NCBI GenBank assembly: GCA_012519925.1
Contig: JAAYPF010000212.1
Location: 1 to 41,018, forward strand
Source: Clostridiaceae bacterium
GTDB lineage: Bacteria > Bacillota > Clostridia > Acetivibrionales > Acetivibrionaceae
Reading direction: 5' to 3'
Length of the DNA: 41,018 bases
The notes beneath the pieces are model-generated. The model worked only from the letters and a program-made list of their open reading frames with translations, was not told where the DNA came from and did no database searches. How positions within the stretch are numbered: position 1 is the stretch's first letter; each line of letters starts with the position of its first letter. Positions 1 through 7,489 of the stretch are shown here, piece after piece. Both the position numbers and the translations under genes were made by a program.

Positions 1-317
1 GAATCAAGTCAGCTACTGAATAACCTTAATTTTGTCTACATATTCAATTTTTAAAACCACCGAAAGATGGTTTGTTTGCTATGCACTTAAATATTTGGAC
101 AATCTCTACTATTCTTTTTCAACCTTACACCCTCTTTTTTTGGAATTTGTTAAGTATAAAGTTAACTTTACAAGCATAAACCATTTCTATGTTTTTTATC
201 GTCATAAAAGTATAAATTGTTTACCTTTTTTTAAAAATTAATGTTTACACTGCCTACAAACAAGATAAAACTAAAAAGTTTGTAATAATCATATATTTCC
301 AATTATAGTAGTTATGT

Positions 318-346
318 TTGATTTTATATCAATATTAGGTTATATT
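318..346 (+). promoter_or_regulatory. Candidate fabV promoter with overlapping inverted repeat
   Basis: TTGATT (318-323) and TATATT (341-346) are separated by 17 bases, which fits a vegetative sigma-A promoter about 60 bases before the fabV start. The -35 box lies in a small perfect inverted repeat, TTGAT-5-ATCAA (318-332), where a repressor could bind. The rest of 1-406 is AT-rich and shows no convincing gene; the short open frame at 32-241 has no ribosome site and biased composition. Confidence 0.45.
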
Positions 347-406
347 ATTGTATGTAAAAAATATTGTTAAGTAATAAATATCTTTTTACTTTAAAGGAGA
401 TAAACA

Positions 407-1594
407 ATGATTATAAAGCCAAAAACTAGAGGATTTATTTGTACTACGGCACACCCAGAAGGGTGTACACAAAATGTTCGAGAACAGATTGATTATGTCA
501 AAAGTAAAGAACCGATAAACGGACCTAAAAAAGTTCTGGTAATTGGAGCGTCAACCGGTTATGGATTAGCTTCACGAGTTGCAGCGGCTTTTGGCTCTGG
601 TGCAGACACTATAGGTATATTTTTTGAAAGACCTGCGGACAGTAAGCGTACAGCAACGGCTGGTTGGTACAATATGGCAGCGTTTGAGGAAGAGGCAATC
701 AAAGCAGGATTATATTCAAAAAGTATTAATGGAGATGCTTTTTCAGATAGTATTAAAGAGCAAACCATTGAGCTTATCAAAAAGGATTGGGGAAAGGTTG
801 ATCTTATAATATACAGTCTTGCTTCTCCAAGAAGAACTCATCCGCAGACAGGTGAGGTATTTAATTCTGTAATAAAGCCTATAGGAAAGCCCTACACAAA
901 TAAAACAGTTGATTTCCACAACGGTGAAGTATCGGATGTAACCATAGAGCCTGCCACTGAAGATGAAATCAGGCAGACGGTAGCTGTTATGGGTGGAGAA
1001 GACTGGGAGATGTGGATGAAAGCACTTAAAAATGCTGGAGTACTTGCTGATGATGTTACCACCGTTGCGTTTTCATACATAGGTCCGGAATTGACTCATG
1101 CTGTATATAAAGACGGTACAATAGGAAAGGCAAAAGAACACCTTGATACATCGGCAAAAAATATAACAGAAATGCTTAAGGGAATTAATGGTAAGGCGTA
1201 CATTTCAGTTAATAAAGCTTTGGTAACTCAATCAAGTTCAGCAATACCTGTAGTTCCTCTATATATTTCACTTTTATACAAAGCGATGAAGACCAAGGGA
1301 ACTCATGAAGGTTGTATTGAACAAATGTATAGGCTATTGAAAGAACGATTATATGCAGATAATCTATTGCTTGATGAAGCTGGTAGGATACGTTTAGATG
1401 ACTTTGAAATGCAAGAGGATGTACAAAATGAAGTGGCTAAATTGTGGGCTTTGGTAAATACTGATAATATTGAACAAGTATCCGATATTAAAGGATATAG
1501 AGAAGAGTTCTTCAAGCTTTTTGGATTTATGCGTGCTGAAATTAACTATGATGAAGAATGCGAAGTAGATGTTAAAAATCCCGGAATGATTTGA
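407..1594 (+). CDS. fabV: Trans-2-enoyl-ACP/CoA reductase FabV (TER family)
   Basis: 395 aa, the usual length of the FabV/TER family. FabV reduces the trans-2 double bond of enoyl-ACP or enoyl-CoA with NAD(P)H, the last step of a fatty-acid elongation cycle, or crotonyl-CoA to butyryl-CoA in TER enzymes. It starts with the family signature MIIKPKTRGFICTTAHP. A Rossmann dinucleotide-binding motif GASTGYGLA is at residues 47-55 and the FabV-type catalytic Tyr-x8-Lys pair is Tyr234/Lys243. The start has a good ribosome site (AAAGGAG, 7 bases before ATG). It is a single-gene unit: its own promoter lies upstream and a terminator follows at 1680-1720. FabV is the triclosan-tolerant enoyl reductase type. 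Whether the physiological substrate is ACP- or CoA-bound cannot be told from sequence. Confidence 0.96.
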   Translation: MIIKPKTRGFICTTAHPEGCTQNVREQIDYVKSKEPINGPKKVLVIGASTGYGLASRVAAAFGSGADTIGIFFERPADSKRTATAGWYNMAAFEEEAIKAGLYSKSINGDAFSDSIKEQTIELIKKDWGKVDLIIYSLASPRRTHPQTGEVFNSVIKPIGKPYTNKTVDFHNGEVSDVTIEPATEDEIRQTVAVMGGEDWEMWMKALKNAGVLADDVTTVAFSYIGPELTHAVYKDGTIGKAKEHLDTSAKNITEMLKGINGKAYISVNKALVTQSSSAIPVVPLYISLLYKAMKTKGTHEGCIEQMYRLLKERLYADNLLLDEAGRIRLDDFEMQEDVQNEVAKLWALVNTDNIEQVSDIKGYREEFFKLFGFMRAEINYDEECEVDVKNPGMI

Positions 1595-1679
1595 TTGTAT
1601 TGGATTTTAAGTTTGGCTTTTTATTAAAACTGAGTGTTAAAAAAGCTATAGGATATTTTTAAGAGTATAGGAATTTATA

Positions 1680-1720
1680 AAAAGCCTATCTTACTAACGC
1701 TGTAAGTGAGATAGGCTTTT
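1680..1720 (+). terminator. Rho-independent terminator after fabV
   Basis: A long hairpin with arms AAAAGCCTATCT(TACT) and (AAGT)GAGATAGGCTTTT sits about 85 bases past the fabV stop, with T-rich DNA at its 3' side. It is A/T-symmetric and could work in both directions. Confidence 0.8.
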
Positions 1721-1729
1721 GTTATTACG

Positions 1730-1751
1730 CTTCTTTCGAAGGAAGTGAAAG
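1730..1751. repeat. Left copy of a palindromic repeat flanking the SPFH remnant
   Basis: CTTCTTTCGAAGGAAGTGAA reads as a near-palindrome around TTCGAA. Its reverse complement matches 2499-2520 at 20 of 22 positions, so the SPFH fragment at 1908-2492 lies between two inverted copies. A further hairpin (CGAAGG...CCTTCG followed by T5) at about 1770-1795 may be a terminator. Confidence 0.55.
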
Positions 1752-1861
1752 AGGCAAAAGCGAAGGAGCTCGATGCCCTTCGTTTTTATTAGCTTTGCTG
1801 TTGTTGTAACTAGAATGTAAATGCTATAATAAAATCATTGAAAGGATAAATTGGGTTTTGG

Positions 1862-2492
1862 ATGAATAATAATAACCTGTTAGTAATCTAGTGTTATTAT
1901 TTTTATAATGATCGGTATATGGTATGAAATGTATATCAGTAATCCCCTAGACTATATATTTAGAAATACCGATCCACGGGGATCACTTGCAGCAAATGTT
2001 GGCAATTCAACAGTAAGATGTCTTAGTAATTTACATCTTGAGAAAATGTTAGCAGATAGGCACACAATGAGTAAAACAGTAAGAGACGAAGTTTCTGAAA
2101 AATCAAATGAATGGGGATATAGGCTAGGTTCCTGTTATGTTCGTAAGGTTCATTTCAGAGATCTTGAAATGATAAGACAAATTGAGAGCAAGGTTGTAAA
2201 CCGATTAAGACAGGTAACATCGGCAATTAAGCAAGATGGAGCTAATCAGGTTAATATAATAAGAAGTACAGCTGATAAAACTGCAGCTGTGGATTTTGGT
2301 AAAGCTGCAACTATAAGACCTAAAATAGTTGGAGAAACACTAAGGAAAATATCAAAGGACAAGGATGTTGCAACGGCAATGTTTGATATTCTAGAAACTG
2401 AGAGGATAATTGAAAGGGATATTCCCATTGAAATGCTACCGGAAGGACATGACTTGTTGGCACAGATCTTAGCAAGTAAAAGAGAAAATTAA
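1862..2492 (+). pseudogene. SPFH/band 7 (slipin-like) protein remnant, N-terminus lost
   Basis: The longest open frame (1908-2492, 194 aa) corresponds to the middle and C-terminal parts of an SPFH/band 7 protein: a YISNPLDYIFRNTDP-like beta segment, the RHTMSKTVRDEV helix region, and an Arg/Glu/Ala-rich C-terminal helix. The N-terminal membrane anchor and first half of the SPFH domain are absent, and the ATG at 1908 has no ribosome site. Upstream, ATG at 1862 begins a nine-codon frame (MNNNNLLVI then stop) that resembles the start of a membrane-anchored protein. I infer an internal deletion that removed the anchor, leaving a non-functional relic. Alternatively, a short soluble protein could still be made from 1908. 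It is unlike the intact hflK/hflC pair at 9.8 kb, so it is not a duplicate of either at recent date. Confidence 0.6.
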
Positions 2493-2498
2493 TGTTCT

Positions 2499-2520
2499 TT
2501 TTCACTTCGTTCGAAAGAAG
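2499..2520. repeat. Right copy of the palindromic repeat flanking the SPFH remnant
   Basis: The core CACTTCGTTCGAAAGAAGTG is a 20-base palindrome with one mismatch. It is the inverted partner of 1730-1751 (20/22 matches). Confidence 0.55.
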
Positions 2521-2529
2521 TGTAAATAA

Positions 2530-2563
2530 AAATCCCCAGCGGATTGCTGGGGATACTTTTATT
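2530..2563. terminator. Bidirectional terminator between convergent units
   Basis: AAAAATCCCCAGC-GGATT-GCTGGGGATACTTTT forms a GC-rich hairpin flanked by A and T runs. It lies just beyond the stop codons of the SPFH remnant (plus) and the SLH gene (minus), so it probably ends transcription of both. Confidence 0.85.
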
Positions 2564-2573
2564 TACTACTTAA

Positions 2574-4127
2574 TTAATCTGCTAAAACAAAGTGAATTTT
2601 GTATAGATTTTCTGTACCGTCTTCAGCTTTTACAGATACTTTAGCTGTTCCTGGCAAATATGTTGCCTGAGTAACAGTCAATCTAGCATCATCATCGTTT
2701 GCAACAGCTGTAACTTTAGGAATATACTTATCATCGTCAAGTTCTACAATATAAGATGTAGTATCAGCATCAAAGTTTTTTACGCTCTTGTTATCATATT
2801 TAAGAGATCTAAGTGTTGCATCAGAACTTTTATTCATTGTAAATTTTACATAATAAATATTTCTTGTCACACCATCTTCAGCAACTACAACTATTTTTGC
2901 ATATCCAGGTATTTCTGTTGCTTGAGTTATAGACACTGTAGCGTCATCATCGTTTGCAACAGCAGTAACTGTAGGGATGTCCTCATCATCAGCAAGATTC
3001 ACTGTGTAGTGAGTTTCATCTTTATCAAAATCTTTTACAAGCACATTATCATACTTAAGAGCACTAAGTGTAGCATCTGAACTTGCTTCTTCTACTACGA
3101 AACGAATTGTATATGTTTTTTTAGTTTCTTTGTCTTTAGAAGTTACAACTACACTTGCATATCCTGGTACTTCTGTTGCTTGAGTAATACTAACGTCTGC
3201 ATCAGAATTAGTTGCTTTTGCTGTAACTTTAGGAATATCCTTATTGTTAAGCTTTACTACATAATATGTATCAATTTTGTCGAAATCTTCAACCATTTGA
3301 CCATCATACTTAAGAGCACTAAGTGTAGCATCGGACTCGTTGCCTATTACTACTTTGTCTTCGTCTTCATAGTCACCAATAACAATCTTTTCTGTCTTTT
3401 CGATAACTTTTTCTAAAAGAGCAGCAGCTTCAGCTCTAGTTAAAGAACCTTGAGGATTGAATTGTCCATTAGATCCGATCATAATTCCTTCTTCATAAGC
3501 GGTATAAACAAAATCTCTTAAATTTTCAGAAATTTTATCGTAATCGTCAAATACTTCTTTTAATTTTTTATCATTACTAACTACTTGTAATTCAAGTGCT
3601 TTAACTAATGCAACAGCCATGTCTTCACGTACAGCACTTCTTTCACCATAGAAGAACATATCACCATTGCTTTTCTTATATCCTGTTAGGTAGGACTTTG
3701 CAGCTTCTACTGATTGGAAGTCCCATCTGTTTTTAGGAACATCTTTAAAGGTTTCAGATTTACTTTTTGTTTCTAAGCTGAGTGTTTTTGCTAACATTGT
3801 TGCAAACTGAGATCTTGTAACCTGATCGTTTGGTCTAAAGGAATTATCTGAGAATCCAGCAATAATTCCACGATTATAAAGATCGGATACTGAAACATAT
3901 GCCCAGTGTGAATTGCTCAAGTCAATAAATGTGATATTGATATTTTGTTGTGCCTTTGGCACTTTGTGGTGTGTGTGGATCTCAATCTTTATTTTTTCTT
4001 TTGCTGGTGGTGGCGGTGGTGCAGGTTTCTTTGGCTTTGGTGCGGCATTTACTCCGCATACACTTGTTAGCATTACTGATACTAACATACATAAGGCTAA
4101 TAATCCTTTGGTCTTCTTAATCATCAT
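2574..4127 (-). CDS. SLH-domain surface protein with three cadherin-like beta-sandwich repeats
   Basis: About 517-519 aa. A signal peptide (hydrophobic 10-28, cut near VNA-AP) is followed by a Pro/Lys-rich spacer, then three S-layer-homology repeats (about residues 68-120, 127-183 and 193-250) that anchor proteins to pyruvylated cell-wall polymers. The C-terminal half has three tandem copies of about 85 residues (from 267, 352 and 437), each opening SDATLxxLKYD and containing the I/LTQAT motif; they resemble the cadherin-like beta-sandwich family (PF12733). The ATG at 4133 directly abuts the AAAGG ribosome site, so translation more likely starts at the third or fourth codon (4127 or 4124). 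It is a single-gene unit. It is probably an exposed cell-envelope protein binding a carbohydrate or protein partner; no catalytic motif is seen and the ligand is unknown. Confidence 0.9.
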   Translation of the reverse strand: MMIKKTKGLLALCMLVSVMLTSVCGVNAAPKPKKPAPPPPPAKEKIKIEIHTHHKVPKAQQNINITFIDLSNSHWAYVSVSDLYNRGIIAGFSDNSFRPNDQVTRSQFATMLAKTLSLETKSKSETFKDVPKNRWDFQSVEAAKSYLTGYKKSNGDMFFYGERSAVREDMAVALVKALELQVVSNDKKLKEVFDDYDKISENLRDFVYTAYEEGIMIGSNGQFNPQGSLTRAEAAALLEKVIEKTEKIVIGDYEDEDKVVIGNESDATLSALKYDGQMVEDFDKIDTYYVVKLNNKDIPKVTAKATNSDADVSITQATEVPGYASVVVTSKDKETKKTYTIRFVVEEASSDATLSALKYDNVLVKDFDKDETHYTVNLADDEDIPTVTAVANDDDATVSITQATEIPGYAKIVVVAEDGVTRNIYYVKFTMNKSSDATLRSLKYDNKSVKNFDADTTSYIVELDDDKYIPKVTAVANDDDARLTVTQATYLPGTAKVSVKAEDGTENLYKIHFVLAD

Positions 4128-4133
4128 AATCAT

Positions 4134-4718
4134 CCTTTCAAAATAATATAAATACTTATGTTTATAATATATACCAAATATTAATGTTTAATATTTGATA
4201 TAAATTTCTACTTTTAAGTCGGCTTATGTTGTGTTTTTGTCATTCGTTGTATGTGCTGCTTAGATTGTTATAGTTGAATAGAAGTATGTAGTTTGTAGGG
4301 CAAATTTTTTTGAATATATATAACTGTAATAATATTCGAAAGTAAAAAATAAAAATTTGGGGTTAAAAATATTTCTAATAAAATTTTTAATAAAATTAGC
4401 CAAAGATTAAGTCTAAAAACTATGTATTACCGTTCTTAAAACTAATATTTTCAATATTAACAACACAATTAATCAGGATAAAATTTTTGTAAAAAACAAA
4501 CAATACATATTGAAATATGGTTTAATATGGTATATTATATTATTGCAAGTGGTAAAAATAACTAATTATATAATAAATTGCAATTAAGTAGTTAAGATAG
4601 TCAAAAATCGACAGTTTATCATTTCAAATTCGCATTTAATTCACCTGACAAAAGTTTGATTAATTGTTTTATCTATTAACATCAGTTCACAATACCAATC
4701 ATTTAGGGAGGGAGTATA
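4134..4718. other. AT-rich divergent intergenic region
   Basis: 585 bases between the divergent SLH and radical SAM genes, with no credible ORF. A perfect 9-base inverted repeat, CAAATATTA-5-TAATATTTG (4175-4197), lies about 45-70 bases before the SLH start and overlaps a weak minus-strand promoter-like sequence, so it may be an operator. The middle (4260-4500) is featureless AT-rich DNA. Confidence 0.4.
4510..4538 (+). promoter_or_regulatory. Candidate promoter for the radical SAM gene
   Basis: TTGAAA (4510-4515) and TATTAT (4533-4538) have a 17-base spacer. It would leave a leader of about 170 bases before the TTG start at 4719. Confidence 0.35.
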
Positions 4719-6044
4719 TTGAGTAAATGGAAAAAATCAATTTATACTTTTGTAATTGAAAAGGGTGAGGAAATAATCTTATACAACAGTTTTATGGGTG
4801 CTATTGCACGAATACCTAAGGAACATACAAATAGGGTAAGAAATATTTTAAACAATGGAATTGATGAGATTCAACTAGACGAATTATTGGTAGCTGAACT
4901 TTGTGTACAAGGGTTCTTGATTGATAGTGAAATCAATGAGCAATACCTAGTGAGATCAACTCTTGAAAAAGAGCAAGACAGCACTTTAGGTCTTACTATA
5001 ATGCCTCATGAAGACTGTAACTTTAGATGTTCGTATTGCTATGAAAGCTTCGAAAACGGACTTATAACACCTAAAATAATGCGTGGGATAAAATTGTTTG
5101 TTAAGAAAAAAGCAGAAAGAGAAAATTTTTTAAGGATGACTTGCTCTTGGTTCGGTGGTGAACCACTTTTAGCCTTTGATGAAATACTAGATATGTCCGA
5201 TGCTTTTATAGAATCCTGCAACGAAAACGATATTAAATATTTAAGTTCAATGACAACCAATGGATATTTATTGACACCAGAGAGGGTGGAAAAGCTTATT
5301 GAGCGTAATGTGTTATATTTTCAGATAACACTAGATGGACCTGAAGAAATACATAATAGGAGCAGAAAGTTAGTTGGAGGTCAGGGGACGTATAGTACAA
5401 TTATGAAAAACCTTATAGCTTTAAAGGATATTAATAATAAGGATCTTACTGTTAAGATTAGAGTGAATTTTTCTCCAACAACAATTGAAACAATTGAAAA
5501 TTGGATTAGAGATGAAATAGCTCCTGAATTTTCAGCAGACAAGCGATTTATGATAACATTTCAGCCGATAAGAAATTGGGGAAGATGTAATAAAAACATA
5601 AACGAATACTTTCATGATCAAATTTTTATAGGAGATTATATTTCATATTTAAATAATGCTTGTATTAATCTGGGTTTTTCAAAACAAGATGTTCGTCAAT
5701 CGCTAGACCCCCATGGAAATGTCTGTTATGCAAGTAAAAGCAATTCAATAGTAATAGGTTCCGATGGCTCTATATATAAATGTACAGTTGCCTTTGATAA
5801 CTCCATAAACAGTATAGGAGTAATAAATGTGGATGGAACATTAAATCTGAACAAAGTAAAAATGGGTATGTGGACAAAAGACTATGTTGATAGTACTGAG
5901 AAATGTGGAAAGTGTGCATTTTATCCATCATGTCAGACCAAAAAGTGTCCTCTAATATCAATTAATTGCGGTAATCCTACATGTCCAGATATATTTGAGA
6001 ATATTGAGAGTTATATTACAGCAACTATAAGTGCCGAAATATAG
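4719..6044 (+). CDS. Radical SAM/SPASM enzyme, probable peptide maturase
   Basis: 441 aa with a TTG start behind a strong ribosome site (GGGAGGGAG). Residues 1-90 form an N-terminal region (YNSFMGAIARIPKE) of the kind seen in peptide-modifying radical SAM proteins. The [4Fe-4S]/SAM motif CNFRCSYC is Cys100, Cys104 and Cys107; a GGEPL motif follows. The C-terminal SPASM region (about 336-422) carries Cys336-x18-Cys355, then Cys396, 399, 405, 410, 417 and 422, enough for two auxiliary clusters. Enzymes of this type (AlbA, SkfB, ranthipeptide and sulfatase maturases) make radical cross-links or oxidations in peptides or proteins. A 79-aa Cys-containing peptide gene follows 109 bases downstream and is the obvious candidate substrate; no sulfatase or transporter is nearby. 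The exact reaction is unknown. An anSME-like role is the main alternative. Confidence 0.9.
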   Translation: MSKWKKSIYTFVIEKGEEIILYNSFMGAIARIPKEHTNRVRNILNNGIDEIQLDELLVAELCVQGFLIDSEINEQYLVRSTLEKEQDSTLGLTIMPHEDCNFRCSYCYESFENGLITPKIMRGIKLFVKKKAERENFLRMTCSWFGGEPLLAFDEILDMSDAFIESCNENDIKYLSSMTTNGYLLTPERVEKLIERNVLYFQITLDGPEEIHNRSRKLVGGQGTYSTIMKNLIALKDINNKDLTVKIRVNFSPTTIETIENWIRDEIAPEFSADKRFMITFQPIRNWGRCNKNINEYFHDQIFIGDYISYLNNACINLGFSKQDVRQSLDPHGNVCYASKSNSIVIGSDGSIYKCTVAFDNSINSIGVINVDGTLNLNKVKMGMWTKDYVDSTEKCGKCAFYPSCQTKKCPLISINCGNPTCPDIFENIESYITATISAEI

Positions 6045-6118
6045 ATTTTTACTTTTGCTGCAATTTAGATGACCAATTTTAATGATATATGTGATCTTCA
6101 AAATAAAGCCATAAAAAA

Positions 6119-6138
6119 TTATTCCGCCTAGATTTTTT
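6119..6138 (+). repeat. Left inverted repeat flanking the 79-aa peptide gene
   Basis: TTATTCCGCCTAGATTTTTT is matched at 17 of 20 positions, including a perfect first 10, by the reverse complement of 6448-6467. The pair encloses the small peptide gene. Confidence 0.5.
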
Positions 6139-6153
6139 TAAGGAGATGATATA

Positions 6154-6393
6154 ATGTTGGAGAATTTAGAAGAAGTTAAAAAAGCCAAGGCACAGATAAT
6201 GGAAGGTGCATTGACTATATGGAATACTAGATTGGAGGCTTTACAAAAGACCGGAAATTTACAAGATTTACTTCAACATTTAGGCTCACCGGTCGAGTGG
6301 AGTGACAATTGCGGGTGTAATGTACAATGTGAAAGCTTCTATGGTTCACTTGACCAACAAAGTGTTAATCCCGCAGTTAAAAAAGTAGTATAA
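6154..6393 (+). CDS. 79-aa Cys-containing peptide, candidate RiPP precursor
   Basis: A small acidic-to-neutral protein with a clear AAGGAG ribosome site 8 bases before ATG, so it is very likely translated. Residues 1-45 are a charged amphipathic, Leu-rich leader-like helix (LEEVKKAKAQIMEG...LQDLLQHLG). After LGSP comes a short Cys-rich segment, WSDNCGCNVQC (Cys53, Cys55, Cys59), then a Ser/Gly/Asn/Ala tail to residue 79. Clustered Cys in the first half of a putative core followed by a Cys-free acceptor half is the layout of sactipeptide and ranthipeptide precursors. Its position directly after the radical SAM/SPASM gene supports an enzyme-substrate relation. I do not recognise it as a member of a named precursor family, and no protease or exporter gene is adjacent. 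It could instead be an unmodified metal-binding small protein. Confidence 0.75.
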   Translation: MLENLEEVKKAKAQIMEGALTIWNTRLEALQKTGNLQDLLQHLGSPVEWSDNCGCNVQCESFYGSLDQQSVNPAVKKVV

Positions 6394-6447
6394 GGGTCAT
6401 TATAAACTTATATGAGTTACATAGGAGAGGCTTTTCTTGATTTTTCA

Positions 6448-6467
6448 TAAAAATATGGGCGGAATAA
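6448..6467 (-). repeat. Right inverted repeat flanking the 79-aa peptide gene
   Basis: GGCGGAATAA (6458-6467) is the exact complement of 6119-6128, and the adjoining A-rich bases extend the match. It lies about 65 bases past the peptide stop and is followed by T7, so it could also fold with the left copy into a long-range stem in the transcript. Confidence 0.5.
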
Positions 6468-6559
6468 ATTCTTTTTTTACTTAGCGAAATTGTAACAACA
6501 GAACTTGTTGATGAATAGTATGCTATTGTAAAGAAATTAAAATGAAAGGATTGATTTTT

Positions 6560-6685
6560 ATGTTAGGTAAAGGTTCTGTAGGCGGTATATTCGATAACGA
6601 TGAAATTTTATGGTTTATTATTCTATTCTTATTACTGTTCTTCTGTAGACCATGTGGACCAGTAGCGGGTATTGCTGATTGTTAG
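6560..6685 (+). CDS. 41-aa micro membrane peptide ending in Asp-Cys
   Basis: ATG at 6560 follows an AAAGGA ribosome site by 9 bases. The peptide opens MLGKGSVGGIFDNDEIL, continues as one very hydrophobic helix (about residues 16-28, WFIILFLLLFF), and ends in a Cys-rich tail with CRPC and the terminal GIADC. Cys are at 29, 32 and 41. A second peptide with the same plan is encoded on the other strand at 7231-7335. The arrangement resembles very small clostridial single-helix proteins of the YjcZ/sporulation-associated sort. I cannot assign a function. It could also be a second substrate of the radical SAM enzyme upstream, but its hydrophobic helix argues more for a membrane microprotein. Confidence 0.65.
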   Translation: MLGKGSVGGIFDNDEILWFIILFLLLFFCRPCGPVAGIADC

Positions 6686-7230
6686 TTTTATTAAGAAATT
6701 AGGCATGTAAAGTTTATAGTCGTGAAATTGTTTGACTACTATAAAAAATTTACAATGGTATTTGTAGTGATTTTTGTTTACTTATTTACTACCAAGAAGT
6801 ATTTCATGGCTTAGTATGTGTTTAAAAGAATAAAATGTAGTGGATGTAATAATCGGAGGACAAAGTCTATCCGATTATTACATTTTACATATGAATGTAG
6901 TTATGAAGCTTTCTTTAAGTAAACAAAAATAGCATATGGGAACATTCGTAGCATGAATGCTCCCATATGTAAGCTTTGCTATTAATAAATAATAACATTA
7001 GGCAATTTATTCAGTATATTAGTAAAAGCTTATCATCAATTTTAAAGATTTTCGTTGTAGAAAGGGTATTCAATATATAAGGTGTTAAAAAATTTAATAG
7101 TAAATATAGCTCTTTATGGAATCACCTAATATGTAAATTGTACTTTTAGAAATTACAAATGTAGAGATTTTACAAAAACTCTAATAATTAAGTAGTCTTT
7201 TCACTCTATGTAGGTTATAGAAATGCTTTA
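6686..7230. other. Noncoding region rich in nested inverted repeats
   Basis: No credible ORF. It holds a perfect 15-base inverted repeat (6770-6784 with 6916-6930). That pair encloses a perfect 14-base-pair hairpin, ATGTAATAATCGGA-12-TCCGATTATTACAT (6844-6883). Immediately after is a third hairpin, CATATGGGAACATTC-7-GAATGCTCCCATATG (6933-6969, 14 of 15 pairs). Together they make about 200 bases of unusually structured DNA or RNA. The hairpin at 6844-6883, followed by TTTT, could end transcription from the left. The remainder, 6970-7230, is plain AT-rich sequence. Confidence 0.6.
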
Positions 7231-7335
7231 TTAACAATCGTAGCCTTTTCCGTTGCAAAATAGTATTAAGAAAACAAGGATGAAGAACAATATATCGCTA
7301 TTATCACCAAAAAACTTTTTTAAGCCGTCTTTCAT
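7231..7335 (-). CDS. 34-aa micro membrane peptide ending in Asp-Cys, paralogue of 6560-6685
   Basis: On the minus strand, ATG (7335-7333) is preceded by GGAGGTAAATAAAT, a strong ribosome site. The peptide opens MKDGLKKFFGDNSDIL, then has a hydrophobic helix (FFILVFLILF) and ends CNGKGYDC. It matches the 41-aa plus-strand peptide in plan and residues: Phe, one residue, then Asp-Asn-x-(Asp/Glu)-Ile-Leu-aromatic-Phe-Ile, a Leu/Phe helix, a Cys at its end, and the same terminal Asp-Cys-stop. Two copies with good ribosome sites on opposite strands argue against chance. Function is unknown; a small membrane protein, perhaps spore-associated, is a guess. Confidence 0.65.
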   Translation of the reverse strand: MKDGLKKFFGDNSDILFFILVFLILFCNGKGYDC

Positions 7336-7489
7336 ATTTATTTACCTCCATGAAATAATTTTAGAATACTACATACTATTCAACTTATAAAAAATGGTGC
7401 ATGAAAACTTTTACAATTTGCTAGACCATCATTGCTAATTGATGTTATAATATAAAAGGTAAGTATTTATTGAGAGGGGTAGTTTTGAT

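Noticed and set aside
32-241. 69-aa open frame at the left edge
   Set aside because: No ribosome site, AT-driven composition (Phe, Tyr, Asn, Lys), and no recognisable domain.
4719-5961. SCIFF-type maturase assignment for the radical SAM gene
   Set aside because: The adjacent peptide has three Cys, not the six-in-forty-five pattern, so that family name does not fit.
6844-6969. CRISPR-like repeat array
   Set aside because: The structures are inverted repeats of different sequence, with no regularly spaced direct repeats and no cas genes.
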